Shown: piece by piece, positions 44,940 to 57,759 of the stretch
Numbering within the stretch: position 1 is the first letter of the stretch
Layout: every line of letters starts with the position of its first letter
Source of the DNA: Hyaloperonospora brassicae
Lineage: Eukaryota > Oomycota > Peronosporomycetes > Peronosporales > Peronosporaceae
Reading direction: 5' to 3'
Length of the DNA: 64,000 nt
Assembly: GCA_947650285.1 (NCBI GenBank)
Contig: CANTFL010001204.1
Location: forward strand, 186,001-250,000
Translations under genes and position numbers: made by a program
Notes under the pieces: generated by a model
What the model was told of the DNA's origin: nothing
Databases searched by the model: none
What the model saw: only the letters and a program-made list of their open reading frames with translations

Positions 44940-45760
44940 ATGAAGTACTGTATCATGAAGCAGTGGACACTGCCTCGTGAACAGGTCCTAGCGATCTAAA
45001 CGTAAATCGTCGATCGTTCAGCAGCGGGTCATTTGAGGTAATTGACTTCCTTAGCATTTTCCGACCTTATGCGTGTAGAAGTCTGCAGAAACTAGACTGC
45101 CAACATGCGCGTTTAAGGAATCAAAAGCTGCTACGCCACCGGTTCAGACGCGGATCCCGAAGAAGATAGAAATTTTGGATGGTAAGTTAAAAACTACCTT
45201 TTTTAGCTTACGATCCTAATTTATGCTTGTAATCAGATACTTAAGGGTAAGCGGGACATATCATTCACAGCAGCTGTGCACCCACGGTATGCTCTGTGAT
45301 TTGATATTATAAGGGGCTAAGTAATTGTACGGCAGGATTTCACATATGCGTGAAACATCTGTTAAGATCGGTACGAGCATATGCAAAAAAGTTGTTATGA
45401 CAATGCGTATAAGATAGCCGGACAATGGCTAGAAAGTTTGGGGTATATATTCACCAATTGTACTTACGAACGTTCCATTCAAAAATGCGCGCGCATGATT
45501 TGTACAATTGTTTCAAGAAGTGTGTATTCGAAGGTAAAATAATTTTTCTCTAAGATGCAGCATCGGTGAAAACTGCGCATTCCCTAATCCGTGAGGGATC
45601 AGGCGATCACCTACTGGTTCATGTCATTTGACGTCAAGGGACTTTGATCTCGCTTTAATTTGGTGGGGACTTATACAAGTATTCGCGCAACTACTCCGGA
45701 ATAGTCGTTCGCCTGTATTCATTTGTAAAAAAGTGAGGCGTGAATTATGGGGCTGATTTT
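44940..45760 (+). pseudogene. pol: Decayed reverse transcriptase of element A2
   Basis: It starts with QWTLPREQVLAI, matching WPLPREQVLAI of element A and showing a CAG codon where element A has the TAG at 1560. Later pieces (ATPPVQTRIPKK, then GLYKYSRNYS) follow the same order as element A with many stops and shifts between. Confidence 0.75.
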
Positions 45761-45819
45761 CAGCACTATCTTGGAATTATCATATATGTTTTATATAGAA
45801 TCGAACGCGTTGTCGATTG

Positions 45820-47200
45820 TAGATTAAGACAGAACTTTCATGTGGCCTGTGACACTAATTAATTTGTAGTACTCTGCGAATTCATGCAGCATAACACAGG
45901 CGGTGCAGAGAGCTTCCTTTCACATCAGTAGTTAAGGCTGCAACCAGCTGAGCGCATATATTTAGTGCATGGAAACCAATTCGTGCCAAGAAGTATGCAC
46001 TGGCTGATTTCTGCGTAAATCTTGTAGATATAGACCGTTCGCCGTCGACACGGACCATTATTCTATACATCCAGACCTGTGCAGTCCACAAATCTCACAA
46101 TGAATGGTGATGTAGCTTTCGTTAATCATGGACGATAACTCTTCGTAAAGTATCCTATAGAACTACCGTGAATTGTAGCTGATGATCTATCCCGCTGACC
46201 TCATTCAAGCCGATTGTGTCATCAAACAGTGCGGATACGCCTACTCTTTACATGCTTATAAGCAGTGTTCTTTCGTCAAATCTGCTCGACGGCGAAGAAA
46301 AGGATACAAAACTGTGTGGGGCTTATACTTCGGATGCAATATCTTACAAATTCCAATCCGCAAGCTTACTAAGCTTGCCGCGACGTACATTTCATCAGCT
46401 ACGCAAATCACAATCCGCGATGGACTGCTGTATTTTAAAGCAGCCTCCGCCTACACATCACATGAAGTCTTACTCACTTATCATGAACTGCAACTACGTA
46501 AAACGAACGAGGACCACGATCCACCAGTGATAAAGCATCGTGGCCGTAAAAATGTTTCATTCATGATAAGTAGATGCTTTTACTATTCACGATAGTATCA
46601 GTTGTTTTAATTTTACTTTGATCCTGCGAGGTCTGGAAATGGGTGAAGCTTTGCCATGCATATAATACCACATTAAAATCTCTATCGACCCGAACAAAGC
46701 GCCGAAGATCCACTTACATGGACTTTGTTTTTGTGTTGCTCAAAGAAGACACAATAATACAAGCTGTTTTGTTTTTGTTGACCGATCAAGAAATATGGTG
46801 CGTTTAGCTGCTGTGGTTGAGCCTATCTATGCCATGCGCTGCGCTCGTGTCGTTTATTAATAGGTTTTTCGAGTTCCTAAGATACTTCATTAAAGCGAAC
46901 TTACAGAGCCTCTTGATTCATAAGTGAGATTCGGCAATCCGTTTTCAGTTCTCTTTCACGGGACCTAAGATGCCAATGCCTGGTCATCTGGAAGTAAATA
47001 GCGATATAAATTGTGACGACGGCGTTTTCAAAGTAATACCAAAGGCCATTCCCACTCGTTCCAGATTCGGAAAGAGTTATTATCAATCGGTCGAATTCGC
47101 CACCAATTATTTGGTACATGCGTCAACTACGCATACACCGTACCTTATGAATGGCGCTCATTATCTACCTATACTCATTATTTAGTTAAGTGGCTCTTGT
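45820..47200 (+). pseudogene. pol: Decayed RNase H and integrase of element A2
   Basis: NFHVACDTN near 45835 matches FHVVCDASD of RNase H, and MQHNTGGAE follows as in element A. Integrase pieces include TYMDFVFV near 46720, FVDRSRNMVRLAAVVEP near 46775, and VEFATNYLVHASTTHTPYLMNG near 47090-47157, all collinear with 3101-3829 of element A. Confidence 0.75.
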
Positions 47201-47276
47201 TTCAGGGAAGAGAGAATATCTCGAAGAAAGATAATTAATTCCTCTTCATGCATCGTGGTAATATGATGCGCGACAG

Positions 47277-47519
47277 ATGCCAAAATCAGTGCAATCGACA
47301 TCAATGAGAAAGAAATACCTAGCAATGGGGATGAAGCTGTTGCTGAAAAGAATTAATACGATGGCGCGGTTGTATTCAGCATCTCCGCTGACTTGTATCA
47401 GAGATGCAAAGTATACCCTTTCTGGAGCAGAAAAAGTCGAGTCAGAAGAGGGACACATGCTCGATCGAGAAGCTGCGGTTCGTCACGTGCAGAGTTCCAT
47501 CTCTATCACTGTATTATGA
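47277..47519 (+). pseudogene. pol: Decayed acidic and integrase C-terminal start of element A2
   Basis: In one frame DAKISAIDINEKE and YDGAVVFSISADL correspond to the acidic stretch after the integrase core of element A, and in another frame HMLDREAAVRHVQSSI corresponds to NFLLTREAVVRFVQDAI at about 4126-4175. Confidence 0.65.
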
Positions 47520-47530
47520 CGGAATAAAGT

Positions 47531-50500
47531 GACTTTAATAGAAACAAAAGGTCAATTATTCTATCATTCAACTTTACCGTCCGAGTCTTACTGTCACAAA
47601 AAATAAACACAAACATGTAGTGATTAACGTAAGTAGTAATTAATTAAAACTTCGTTTTTTTTGTCCATTTCGTGTAATTTGCCGACAAGGAAATGCACAT
47701 GCGATTAATCTGCTACGTAATATGCACAAACGCCCTTCGTTTGACGTAGCGCCCCTTCAACCGTACGGTAAGTACAAGATTTACTGATGTAATACAGATC
47801 ATCTTTTAGTTCAGAAATCTCCATCATATTCTTGCGTTACGCTCCAGGCGTTCGTCCTGGTAGAGCCTAAATGAGTTCACCCCCACTCAATTGTAAAACC
47901 TCATTCCGAGATGGTGCTATCTCATCAATCAAAAGCGTATGTTTGTTTGAACTCCACTGTGCATTAGGCAAATTTCTAGAAACCATTTTCTTTCGATCGT
48001 AGCATTGATTTCGTACAGTCTCGGATAGAAAAGGACGCCTTTCCCTCGCGTGCCTTACATCCACGCGTAATATGATGTTTGCGCATTATATATTGTGAAT
48101 ATCAAGATGGCTCACCAAATATCCTCGATCAAGCTTTCTCACCTCCACAAATTCTTTTTCTTGACCCCCGCGGTGGTCCTCGCTTTTTATTAGAGCGTAC
48201 CCTGATCAATTACGACTACAAGTGAGTTTGGACGAAATGGCTCGTCTGATGGCGTGGTATTTTTCTTTGATTCGTTAATCGGGAGCATCGGTCCTAGCTG
48301 GTGGCTAGCGTTATCGGTCTCATCGAGCAGCAAGTCGAGATCCTCTTTCAGAGCGGAAGGCAAAGGAGAACTAACTTTTGTAGCAATCGTAAAGTGATTG
48401 CAAGGTTTCATTCCCTTTGAACGTCTCATAAAGATACGTTTCCTCCAGTCAAACTGATAGGGAGGTCTGACTGCCTGGATGCACAAGTTTTGTTGTCAAC
48501 GAGACGTGGTATTTTAAAATTCCCACAAAGGATAGGCCATGTCAACCTCTCTTGATGTTTGTTGCGTTTTTTACCGTGTATCAGCTTAGGCGTTTATGTT
48601 TTACTTATTAAAAGCAGCAGTCGATCACGTACCGTTTTCGCTTGCATTTATATGGGCACGCCTTGTACTGCTTCGATACATGGGGTGATCTATTATTTGC
48701 GAAGATATATCCCCCATTACAGTGAATCCTTCAATTGGATCACTTCAGTGCCACAATTTGCGATTAGGGATCGAGGTATGTCGCACAAATCACGCCCGTA
48801 TGCCTTCAGGCGGATAGAGATATCATGAATACGTCACAAGTTACACCTGACACGCTGTCGGTGAAAAGCACAAGAGGAAGTTGCTGAAAAAGTCGTGATG
48901 CGTCGTGTGTAGATACATGTACGACAAGTGGTCCGCGTTCGCTTTTAACGACAAGCTGTTCTACGCGCGCATTACAATAAAACGTCAAATTTTACGATCA
49001 CGCAGAAGTGATGTAAGATGGATAGCAATGGATTCTTGTCGATGAAAATCGCCTTTCATCACTTGTATCGCGATAGACGGCAAAACTGCTTCTCGTAAAT
49101 TTTGACCATATCATTACATCCAGCAATTGGTTTATCCCTCGCGGTCAACATACCCATGTTAATGCTCGTATTGCTGTCGAGAGCTCACATAAACAGACCA
49201 TGCGGTTGTAGACGAAAGATTTCTGACTTGGACAGTGCAATGGGCCACCCGTTACATAACTAGTCAAGATTAAGTTTACATGTTACTTAAGTAGGATATC
49301 TACATCCGAAGAAGCGGATGTAGCAAGTCGCATATTTGTAGCTAATTTAATGGGCTCAATCCATTATAAGCAAGTAAGATATCGACACGTAGATTGAGTG
49401 GTTCTCATGAACCCATGAGAACTATTCGTACATAGGATTATGAAAGACAAAAAATATAGACAGAGTCAAAAATGCTTAATACCTAAAACTTGGGTTTACG
49501 GCTTCCTAAGCATAGATAGTGTAAGTTAAGTACGGGTTGTTCTAGCGCTGTAGCAGACAGACTTCCGTCACTGATTTATGTCTATTGATGTGGACTACGT
49601 ATCAACGATGAAATGCTAACTTGTCAGTCGTTACGGAATTCAAGCGGTCATGTTAAAGTCGAAATCGGGAGATTACGTCACAGCAATGTGATTTTACTGC
49701 ATAAAGGTACTATTCCGAGACAAATTTTGGCTCATGTCAGTGCGACGGAAACGATTAGGACGCTTTGCGGCTAATGAAACCGTCATCTTACGACGTACGG
49801 GTATTCCTAAATTTGACGTTACTCCATCAATGTAACGCGATAAAAACAATTTCATCTACATTCACTCTACCCGTCTTTGTCTTGTAAGCTGCTGCGGTCG
49901 ATGGAAACGATATAACCTGATCCTTTGCATGTGAGATGTCTCCATTTTCTGCGAATAATATCCGGAAAACGTGGTACAGGAGGAATGATATGCCTTATGT
50001 AGTTACTGCCTTCCAGACAGGAAGTAGCGTGAAAACGCAAATTCAAGCGTCCCCACATTCAAAAACTGGACGTCTAAAGCTAAAATATAACCATCTCGAC
50101 TCGCTGCAAGTTCTTCCAGCCGTAACAATTTGAGCGGCTGACGGCTCTGTAATCGAGTCTGACAATACATCCACGTTTTCCTGCAGTCAGTCGTACATAT
50201 TGCTTCTTGGATCTACATTATTGTTTGATGCCGTAGTGTGAAGACGGTATAATGTGAGTGGCTTATTCATAGAAAACTACGTATACCATCCGAGCTTCCA
50301 CTCATTCAATATAGTATCGCTTCGGCCACCAACAGCCCATTTGATGTATTTCCCTAGTGTGTAAAACAGCACATTTCATCAAAAAGCACATTTTCGCCAT
50401 GTTTATAATTTATAATTTGTCGGTTTGCATTGCAATCTTTATATGAAGTGTTATGTTAGGAAATTTTATCATAATAGTTATATGAATTGTTAAGATGTAT

Positions 50501-53500
50501 AATCGGATGCTGCTACTTCTTCTGCCGCGAATATTCTCTTTTGCCAAGACGACAAGCTCAGGTTGCGAAGCAGAGTCGGTAAGTCAGTTTTTTTCAACCA
50601 AAGTAGGCTGTTCAAGAGAAGTTTATAAATGGCTTGTAAAGGAGCTAATATAACTACGCTGCCTGTACAATTGGTAGGGTACGGTCGTCTTATCAATCGG
50701 AAATAATCGTATCTTTACGAATAGAGAAACAACGGATAGTCAGGACGCACGGTAATAGACGTAATTATAGAACCCCAATCGTATAATAGTCTACTTCTAT
50801 ATTATGGCAGTAAAAGGTGCTGTAGAGAACTAACAGCGTAAACACGCCCAATCGCCTCTCCATTGTGCTCGACACGAAATGCAAGAGGTTTTATGATGTC
50901 ACGAGCGATCAGCATTGGCGACAACTTGAAAAAAGACAGGTGCAGGACTTCACGGATAAAAAACCACGTGACCGTCACTCTCAATATGGTGTCTAATAAG
51001 AGTGAATGCCTTGGTATGCAGTCGAGCTTGGACCCACTGTTCAGACACAGCGTTTGCAGCGTCAGTTGCGGTATCTCCATATGCTTGATAGACAAAATTT
51101 CGCAATATGTCGACACCAATGCAGACGATTTAAAGATCGAGCACAATATAATTGAAATTAGCGATGGCGGTATTCGTATTAAAACCAATGTTTACCTCAG
51201 AGTTCTCATACAAACAATATTGATCAAATAACCCGCTAGTAGATATTCAACAGTAAATCGTCGTCAGATCGGGCTTCAGCAAACCCTGGTGATGCTGTAC
51301 GAATCATCCCCTCATTTACATACAGATCACCAGTGTAAAGTTCGACATTTGCTTCAATTAATTTTAACACTTTTACAACTTTTTTTGTAAACCGAATGCA
51401 ATATCGAATGAGGAGGTTCCCATATCGCTATCATTTCCACAAATATTATAACTGAAGGGTGAGCATTTAGAAATGCTCAATATCAATTATTAAGATGTGG
51501 CGACACGTGCACGATGGGTAAAGGTAGTATCTAAGCAAACAGATAAGCTTAACCCTTTACAACGTGTTTTTACTCGTCAACGTGTGGCTCAAGCTCAATT
51601 TTATCATTGTGTCACAATAATATTATCCATACCATCAATATTTCTTATAAAGATTATGATTCCGTTTACTGAAAAAGTGGCCCAGCACTTTAGATGTGTA
51701 TTCGAGCTTGACCCTTATTGTCTGACTGCGTTGTGCGTGGTGATTTGGGATACGTCGTTGTTCCAGACGCTGTAATTTAAGCTAGGCAACTGTTAAGTAA
51801 CTACATTGTCACTATCTTGAAACTAAAAACTCCGTGGTCGTACTTTGTTGAAAGCAAATGGCAAGACAGCTGTAATTTATTATGATGCATAATACTATAT
51901 AAGCCTTTGAGTAGAGCAGAGTGCTTCGAATTAGGGGTTGATGTGAATGCAGATGGAAAAGCCGCACCGAATATCTACTAGATAGTGAATCCCGCTAGCG
52001 CAAAGGCTCCATTGACTACCTAATTCACCTAAAAGATAAAATGAAGCATTTAGCAATATACATAGGTGCTGTAATATTGTAGTTTGATTAAAATGAGATC
52101 ACTACCCACAATTATATATGCTTCAGTTGTATGCAGGCTCTGTGTTTAGTACCTTAAGTGTATAGCTCGTTGCAACCTTGGCTTATTATGATAACGCGTA
52201 TATTGATGCGGATGGTCGGCGAGAAATCGTAAATGACTAATTTATATTGACGTATAAAAAGGCTTATGAGATGCTCTAACTCGCGCGACAAGCTTCATTT
52301 GAAAAATGGTATACATTTATTTCTTTTATGGACTGGCCATACATAGTGAAAGTCATTAGTAGAAAATATACGAAATATAATGTTTTGTATAACGCACATC
52401 TTATAGTATAAACAGAACAGGAGCGTCGAACGCGACATCATTACACCTCCGCAAATTCACTGATTTAACATTCCTATGGTTATGCGATGAACTTCCCTGT
52501 GTAGACTGCTGACAATTTATAATATCGAATATTATTGAGCCGCAGGTGGACGTTAATGCCAGTAAACACAAACTCCTCTATATTTCGTCAATAAAGGTAT
52601 AGAGTACAGTTTATTCCACCACCTTTTTACCAATTAAGTAAGATATTAACTAATATGATAAAAAAGGCTGTATTGTTTTCACAGGGTGAACATTCTCCTA
52701 AAGATGTAAAAAGAATAACCGTAATTAAATTATATTGGTTTTTAGATATGTAAGCCTGGCAGGTTCATAGCGGTGCATGCAAGTTGTATGTCCATTGTAC
52801 CCTGATCATTCATCATTAGATCTAAATTTAGCTGTCTTGAATATCTTGTGGATTTTGGTATGCCATTCATTATGATATTTTGATCTGTTTAACGTCTGTA
52901 CTTAACAAAGATGACTAGTATCAGATCTCATACTCTGTGGAGAAATATTATTTTAGCCAACTTATATCGGTTTAGGTGTGTAACCTCTTTGTTTCTCCTA
53001 GCGCAACATAATAATCACGTAAGGGCATGATAACTCCACAGAGGCCATTTAAACGTTTAAAGATATCATGGAAATACCAACATTACACCAATCGGTATTT
53101 CGTTCGCTTACTCATATCATTTACGTATGTTTTCCATTCATCAAAAAGCTGAAGCAACGATAAACTAGGCAAAATACAATTTTGGTGGCATTTCAATATA
53201 TCTACGGACCTAGATAGAAGCGCCATTACATATTCTTGTAATAAAAAGGATTCTATATAGCAATGAGTGTAAAGGTTCATGAACGGCCTGCGCTGTTCAT
53301 ACGGGCATCTGCATTTTTACAATATTTAGGCACATAAAGGATGAAATGTCAGATAAAGGATGAGCTCACTGAGGGGAGTGGAAAACCCTCATTAGTATAT
53401 ACGATACCTACCACAATTTCGTAGAAAATATTTATAACAAAGATATAACAAGAATAAATATACAACGTATGTAAGTTGCGACTCAACATTTTTTGCAACA

Positions 53501-55060
53501 GCATATGTTATACCTGTACACAATTATCAATCAGTTTTTCCATAAACTTAGGACACTAGTTATTCGACTGCTAAGTTTTGTGATCGCTGTTAAAGTACAT
53601 TAACCAGAAGATATTACCGCTCAATTCTGAACTATAATGAAATGTAAAAGGCCTCTTTAGAGCGCTTAAAGCAGAGACAATAGTACTATGATATATAATA
53701 AGCGTGATGATACGCCTGCAATGATTCATGATTTTGCTTCATTCACTAAAAGAATCGAGACCGGATGTATTTATTATCTATGATTACAAAGTGTAATATT
53801 GGAAAATTGATAGATCTTACGACATTCCTTCGAAGCCAATATCGCTATTCACAGTAACGATGTCATATATATGCCTGGTCGAACAGACATTTGTGTTGGA
53901 AAACGCGCATTGGGGTCGAGGCCGACAACTGCGCTAAAATTTTTATGACCTAGCTGAATCTTTGAAGCATGATAGCTCATTCTACTTTTTATTGTACTAG
54001 AGATGTATCAACAAAAAGGCTGCTATATATAATTTGTTATGTAATGTGTAAATAATTACAGTTTGTATACAAAGTATGTCGTGCAGTAATTTATGGTAAA
54101 CGAAGGACATATTGCATGCTGAAATTTATATTGCTCTTTGCGACAACTTCCACAATCTTCGTGTAAATTCACTATAATTCGAAAACGCTAACAATTACTC
54201 GCGTTCCCTGAAAATGACAATATATCTAATGCAAACCTGATGATATGTTTATATTTCCTTTTGATTGTGAAGATTGTATCGTCATCTTTTTTGCAAATAG
54301 AAGTACCTCGTTTGCTTTAGAAATTCATTTCCAGCCAAACCAAAACCATTTTTTTTAGGTGAAACTATTAACAATAGCTCGAGATAAGAGTGGTTAAAAA
54401 TTATTACGCGGATATTTGCTGAAAGCGCTCCAGCCTTGCTTTTGTCAAAAGACTCTTCGATTCATCGACGAAAATACCCGTTGCATAATGTAATCCGCGC
54501 AAAATTTATTATTACTAGTAGTTTTGTCGGTAGAGTGTGTAAGTGATGTGTTAGGGGGCCTAATTACGTCAATTCTGTGCTGTTCGGACCAAGAAGCTTG
54601 TGCAAACATACCGCACTTGAAGCTACGCGTCATCAGTATTTGCTACCTAGTGGGTCGATGGAAGTTTAAAGCTTTTTATTTGTACCAATATATTGATATC
54701 TTGATACTTGTGCATTTATAGTGCTGCAAATTCATACATATAATCATATAAGATAATACGTACTAGATGAAGTATGAATTCTATGATAACAAAGTCCTAT
54801 TCACCAACCTTAATTTGATCATTAAACGCGTGAAGCACTCACTCATTGCGTGAATTAGTCATCCAGTAAGATATAAAAGGAAGTATGACCTACCTCAAGA
54901 TGGAACCACTTGTATCTGTAGTAATTGACTAAGCACTTAAAAAAGCAATATCGAAATCATGCGAGTGGTGTAACTATATTACCCTAACAAGGCTAATTTG
55001 AATGAATTGATTGGGTCAACTCGGGACAATGGCGGTATGTTACATTGTGAAAATGGAGAA
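47531..55060. other. AT-rich decayed DNA with no supported gene
   Basis: A 98-codon minus frame (48486-48190) has coding-like composition but no family I recognise; it may be a transposon fragment. A block near 49260-49430 has two perfect inverted repeats (CTACATCC...GGATGTAG and GTTCTCATG...CATGAGAAC) and may be an LTR remnant. Nothing else could be assigned. Confidence 0.45.
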
Positions 55061-55064
55061 TGGA

Positions 55065-55180
55065 AAGCATGAACACAGCGTGAAGACGATGACACAGACA
55101 GTCCGGGTAATGTGGGAGATCCACCTTAGGCAAACTGATACGACATTGCCGAGCGAGGGGTACATGTGATCAATAACGAT
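55065..55180 (+). pseudogene. Integrase fragment of element B family, plus orientation
   Basis: The frame reads NGKHEHSVKTMTQTVRV and then LRQTDTTLPSEGYM, nearly the same as NGKPEHSVKTMTQTVRVYVE and QTDTTLPSDRYM encoded on the minus strand at 55607-55500. This is the integrase segment around the catalytic Glu. The two copies face each other with about 320 bases between them. Confidence 0.7.
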
Positions 55181-55499
55181 AGAGTCCCATTCGACTAATT
55201 TTACTCACCAATGGGATAACTCGCTTACCACATATCGATACAGCTGCTGAAAATCAGGCTATCGAAGTATTATATTCATGCAGTATTACAAATAAATCGC
55301 AAAACTACATTATTAACGCACGAAAAGGACTAAGGTGACGAGGAAGTGGTAATTTGAGATGCTGAGCTTATCACAAAGCTTACTCCGGCTGGTCTTCGCC
55401 GAATCGACTCGTTAGTGGCTTTCAGTGTAGAGTGCGCGTCTTAACCATGGACTAGGTAAAAGGGGTCTCTTTTCTTGTTGAGTCTCTGGCGTTATTGAA

Positions 55500-55655
55500 T
55501 TCATGTACCTATCGCTCGGCAATGTCGTATCAGTCTGATTGAAGTGATTTTCCACATACACACGCACTGTCTGTGTCATCGTCTTCACGCTGTGTTCAGG
55601 CTTTCCATTTGCTTGGGGCCTGCGAATCAACGTAGATTGCGATATTGATCCCATT
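55500..55655 (-). pseudogene. pol: Integrase distal part of element B
   Basis: SQSTLIRRPQANGKPEHSV contains the integrase segment around the catalytic Glu (family pattern PQANGQxERSV). The Glu is followed by His rather than Arg. It is separated from the upstream part by the 55660-56674 insertion. Confidence 0.75.
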
Positions 55656-55755
55656 ATCGTGTAGGGAATTTCCGAACGTGGTATTTACTACTCTTGACTG
55701 GATTATAGGAAAGGTGAACCTGACGAAAGAAACCGGAGCGCGTCGACAATTTTGG

Positions 55756-55956
55756 CTCGACGTGAGAAAACTTGACGAGAGAAGACTCGACGTGAGAATA
55801 CTCGACGAGAATATTTGACGAGAAAAGACTTGAAGAGTCAAGACTCAAAGAGGGAAGAACCGACGAGTCACGATTCAACGAGAAAAAGCTCGACGAGTAA
55901 ATTCTCGACCAGTCAAGACACGACAAGAGAATATATGACGAGAGAGCGAGATGACG
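55756..55956. repeat. Degenerate 15-bp tandem repeat, about 13 copies
   Basis: Units follow the pattern CTCGACGAGAGAAGA with substitutions and one-base length changes. GACGAG or close variants recur every 14-16 bases. Confidence 0.85.
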
Positions 55957-56237
55957 AATGATCCATCGCACTAGGTGTCATGATAAGAGGATGAGGGGAA
56001 CGACGGAGAACCACTAAAGAGTCCTTTTGAGACCAAAAAGAGAACTGGGGATAGTTAATACAGTGCATAATTTTCTAAGTACAAGTCACGCGTACACTTA
56101 AGTTAAGTCCCTGCGTGGGCTAGATTATGCCTGCCGTCGAACCTCGAGAGGCATATCTTGTAGAGGTATCAGCTGGTAGCGCTAAGCGATTAGGAAGGCT
56201 TGGGTTGGGCGGCGCTCGCTGCTAGCGAAAGAAGGAG

Positions 56238-56384
56238 TCTCGTCGTTGACGAGCCGGTAAACCAAGTGAAGGGGCCGTTTTTAGTCTTGTCAAGTGACAA
56301 ACAGGTGACCCAATAGACGGCACCGCTGAAATTCTTGTCGAAAGACAAGCCGGTGGGTCTCATCCGAGGGCACCGAAACCCTTC
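56238..56384. repeat. 47-48-bp tandem repeat, three copies and a weak fourth
   Basis: Copies begin at 56238, 56285 and 56333 with TCTCGTC or TCTTGTC, and each opens with a small hairpin (CTCGTC/GACGAG, TTGTC/GACAA, CTTGTC/GACAAG) and ends near CACCG or GGCCG. A fourth, weaker copy starts near 56383. On the minus strand the period appears as a 16-residue protein repeat (GLSFDKNF..., CLSLDKTKN...). Confidence 0.8.
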
Positions 56385-56674
56385 TAGTCGGGCGTACACT
56401 GCGCCCGGTGACCTGTAAAACGCGTGAGGTCGGCTTTCATCCTTTGGTGTGCAGTTACAGGAAGAGAGAGGTTTCAAGGCTGCTGAGCTCAGGCAGACCT
56501 CTGGGGGAATCAGCTGCAAGGAATTGGTTAGGCAAGATTCACAAATGAACCCCGAGGAGGCGAACAACGTAGGGATTCTCCCTAACGTACCAGTCCATTG
56601 CGCCGACTAAGCTTGCGAATATTGTGTTTCAATGTTAAAGCCGTTATACTTCACAATCATCTAACTACTTAACA

Positions 56675-57260
56675 ATACCATCATCTCGGCAAAAGTTTGA
56701 AACACTTTACTCATCAATCTCGGATCCCTATCATGGCGAATGAGGCTGGAAGCTCCAAAACGACGAAAAATGATTTCTTCGAACACTTTCGATGCTACTA
56801 ATGCACCTGTTGCATCATGGCCGAGGCAGTTACAAATCCCGCGAAGTGATATTGGAACAGTAGCAGCGCAGTATTACCTCGTTGGGTCGTAGGAAAAGGA
56901 ATCACAAAGTCTATTGATGCCACCTGAAAAGGTCGGTCGGATACGACCCTGCCCGGCGAGTGTCCTCCCAAATGAGGCGTGCTCTTGCTAGTACTGCAAA
57001 GTTCACATGCATGTATGTGTTTTTACACATAGGCGTAGAGCACTGTTCAGTAAAAGTCCGATTTCAATCGGTCAAATGTCCTTACGATCCCTTGGTGTCA
57101 CCTTCCAAATATTCATGACAGTTTAGCATCATCTCATCGATCATAGTCGTTATACCATACAATCATAACCTTATGTATTCGTCCATGAACTCCCTTGCCC
57201 CACGACGTCGTCCCAGGTAGTAGAGTATATCATCCTCGATTAGCACGAGACGGTCCACGA
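56675..57260 (-). pseudogene. pol: Integrase proximal part of element B
   Basis: Minus-strand pieces in order: a His/Cys zinc-binding region (HQGIVRTFDRLKSDFY), a Cys segment with GHSPG, VASIDFVIPFPT (first catalytic Asp), and FRRFGASSLIRHDRDPRLMS (second catalytic Asp). Stops and shifts occur between the pieces. The segment ends at the insertion. Confidence 0.8.
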
Positions 57261-57759
57261 TTTTCTCCTGCGTAGTTAAACAGTACATGGGTCAGCTTGC
57301 CGAACTCGCCTCTAAGTAACATCTTGAAAGTTGCCCACTTCTCTTCATCATCTTGAGCATTAGAAATTTTTTTCTCTGCGTTCGGCTTGTACAACTACTG
57401 ATCGATGTCTTGAATATTCGGCAGGTTTCGGTGCCGATGCGCTTCTGTCGGGTGTTTTGGTACTCGTCGAGTCTCGGATCGTCGAGTGGTCTTCTTGAAC
57501 TTCTCCTGCATGTCTGATTTCTCGAACAAATCTGGCATGTGATCGTTTTTGTTCCGGTGTCTTATCGCGCAGCTAGGGGCGTCCAGTTGTACTCGGGTCG
57601 GTTGATCAGCAATTTGGACCCGTCAAGTTTTGCTCCGCGTAGTTGTTGTCATGTTAGCGGCTCTTTCTCTTCTTTCGACGAGGGAGGCTCAACAAGTAAC
57701 CTCCCTTGTATGCGGTTAAGATAATGCAGCTCGCTCAATAGCCCTGGGTCTTCCACCAC

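Larger units (their letters stand above)
41994..47530 (+). mobile_element. Decayed second copy of element A (element A2)
   Basis: Collinear with element A over its visible length: LTR-like start, Gag with CCHC knuckle, protease, reverse transcriptase, RNase H, integrase and the start of the acidic and C-terminal integrase region. Every domain is riddled with stops and shifts and the sequence has drifted to high AT. Similarity stops near 47530, at a point equivalent to about 4180 in element A; no chromodomain, antisense frame or 3' LTR counterpart could be found after it. Confidence 0.8.
55660..56674. mobile_element. About 1 kb insertion inside the element B integrase, possible solo LTR
   Basis: Integrase homology breaks off at about 56680 and resumes at 55655. 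The inserted block starts TGTAGG and ends TTAACA, so TG...CA ends are possible. Flanks CCATTATC (55651-55658) and CCATCATC (56679-56686) could be a degenerate target duplication, or simply homologous codons at the join. The block contains a 15-bp and a 48-bp tandem repeat and short perfect hairpins similar in style to element A. Which element it came from is unknown. Confidence 0.5.

Noticed and set aside
48190..48486. 98-codon minus frame with coding-like composition
   Set aside because: No family recognised and no neighbouring support, so not called as a gene; mentioned in the regional note.
51901..52040. Possible Copia RNase H fragment (ELG..., NPASAKAP)
   Set aside because: Similarity to the Copia pattern is too weak and is broken by stops; it could not be supported by eye.
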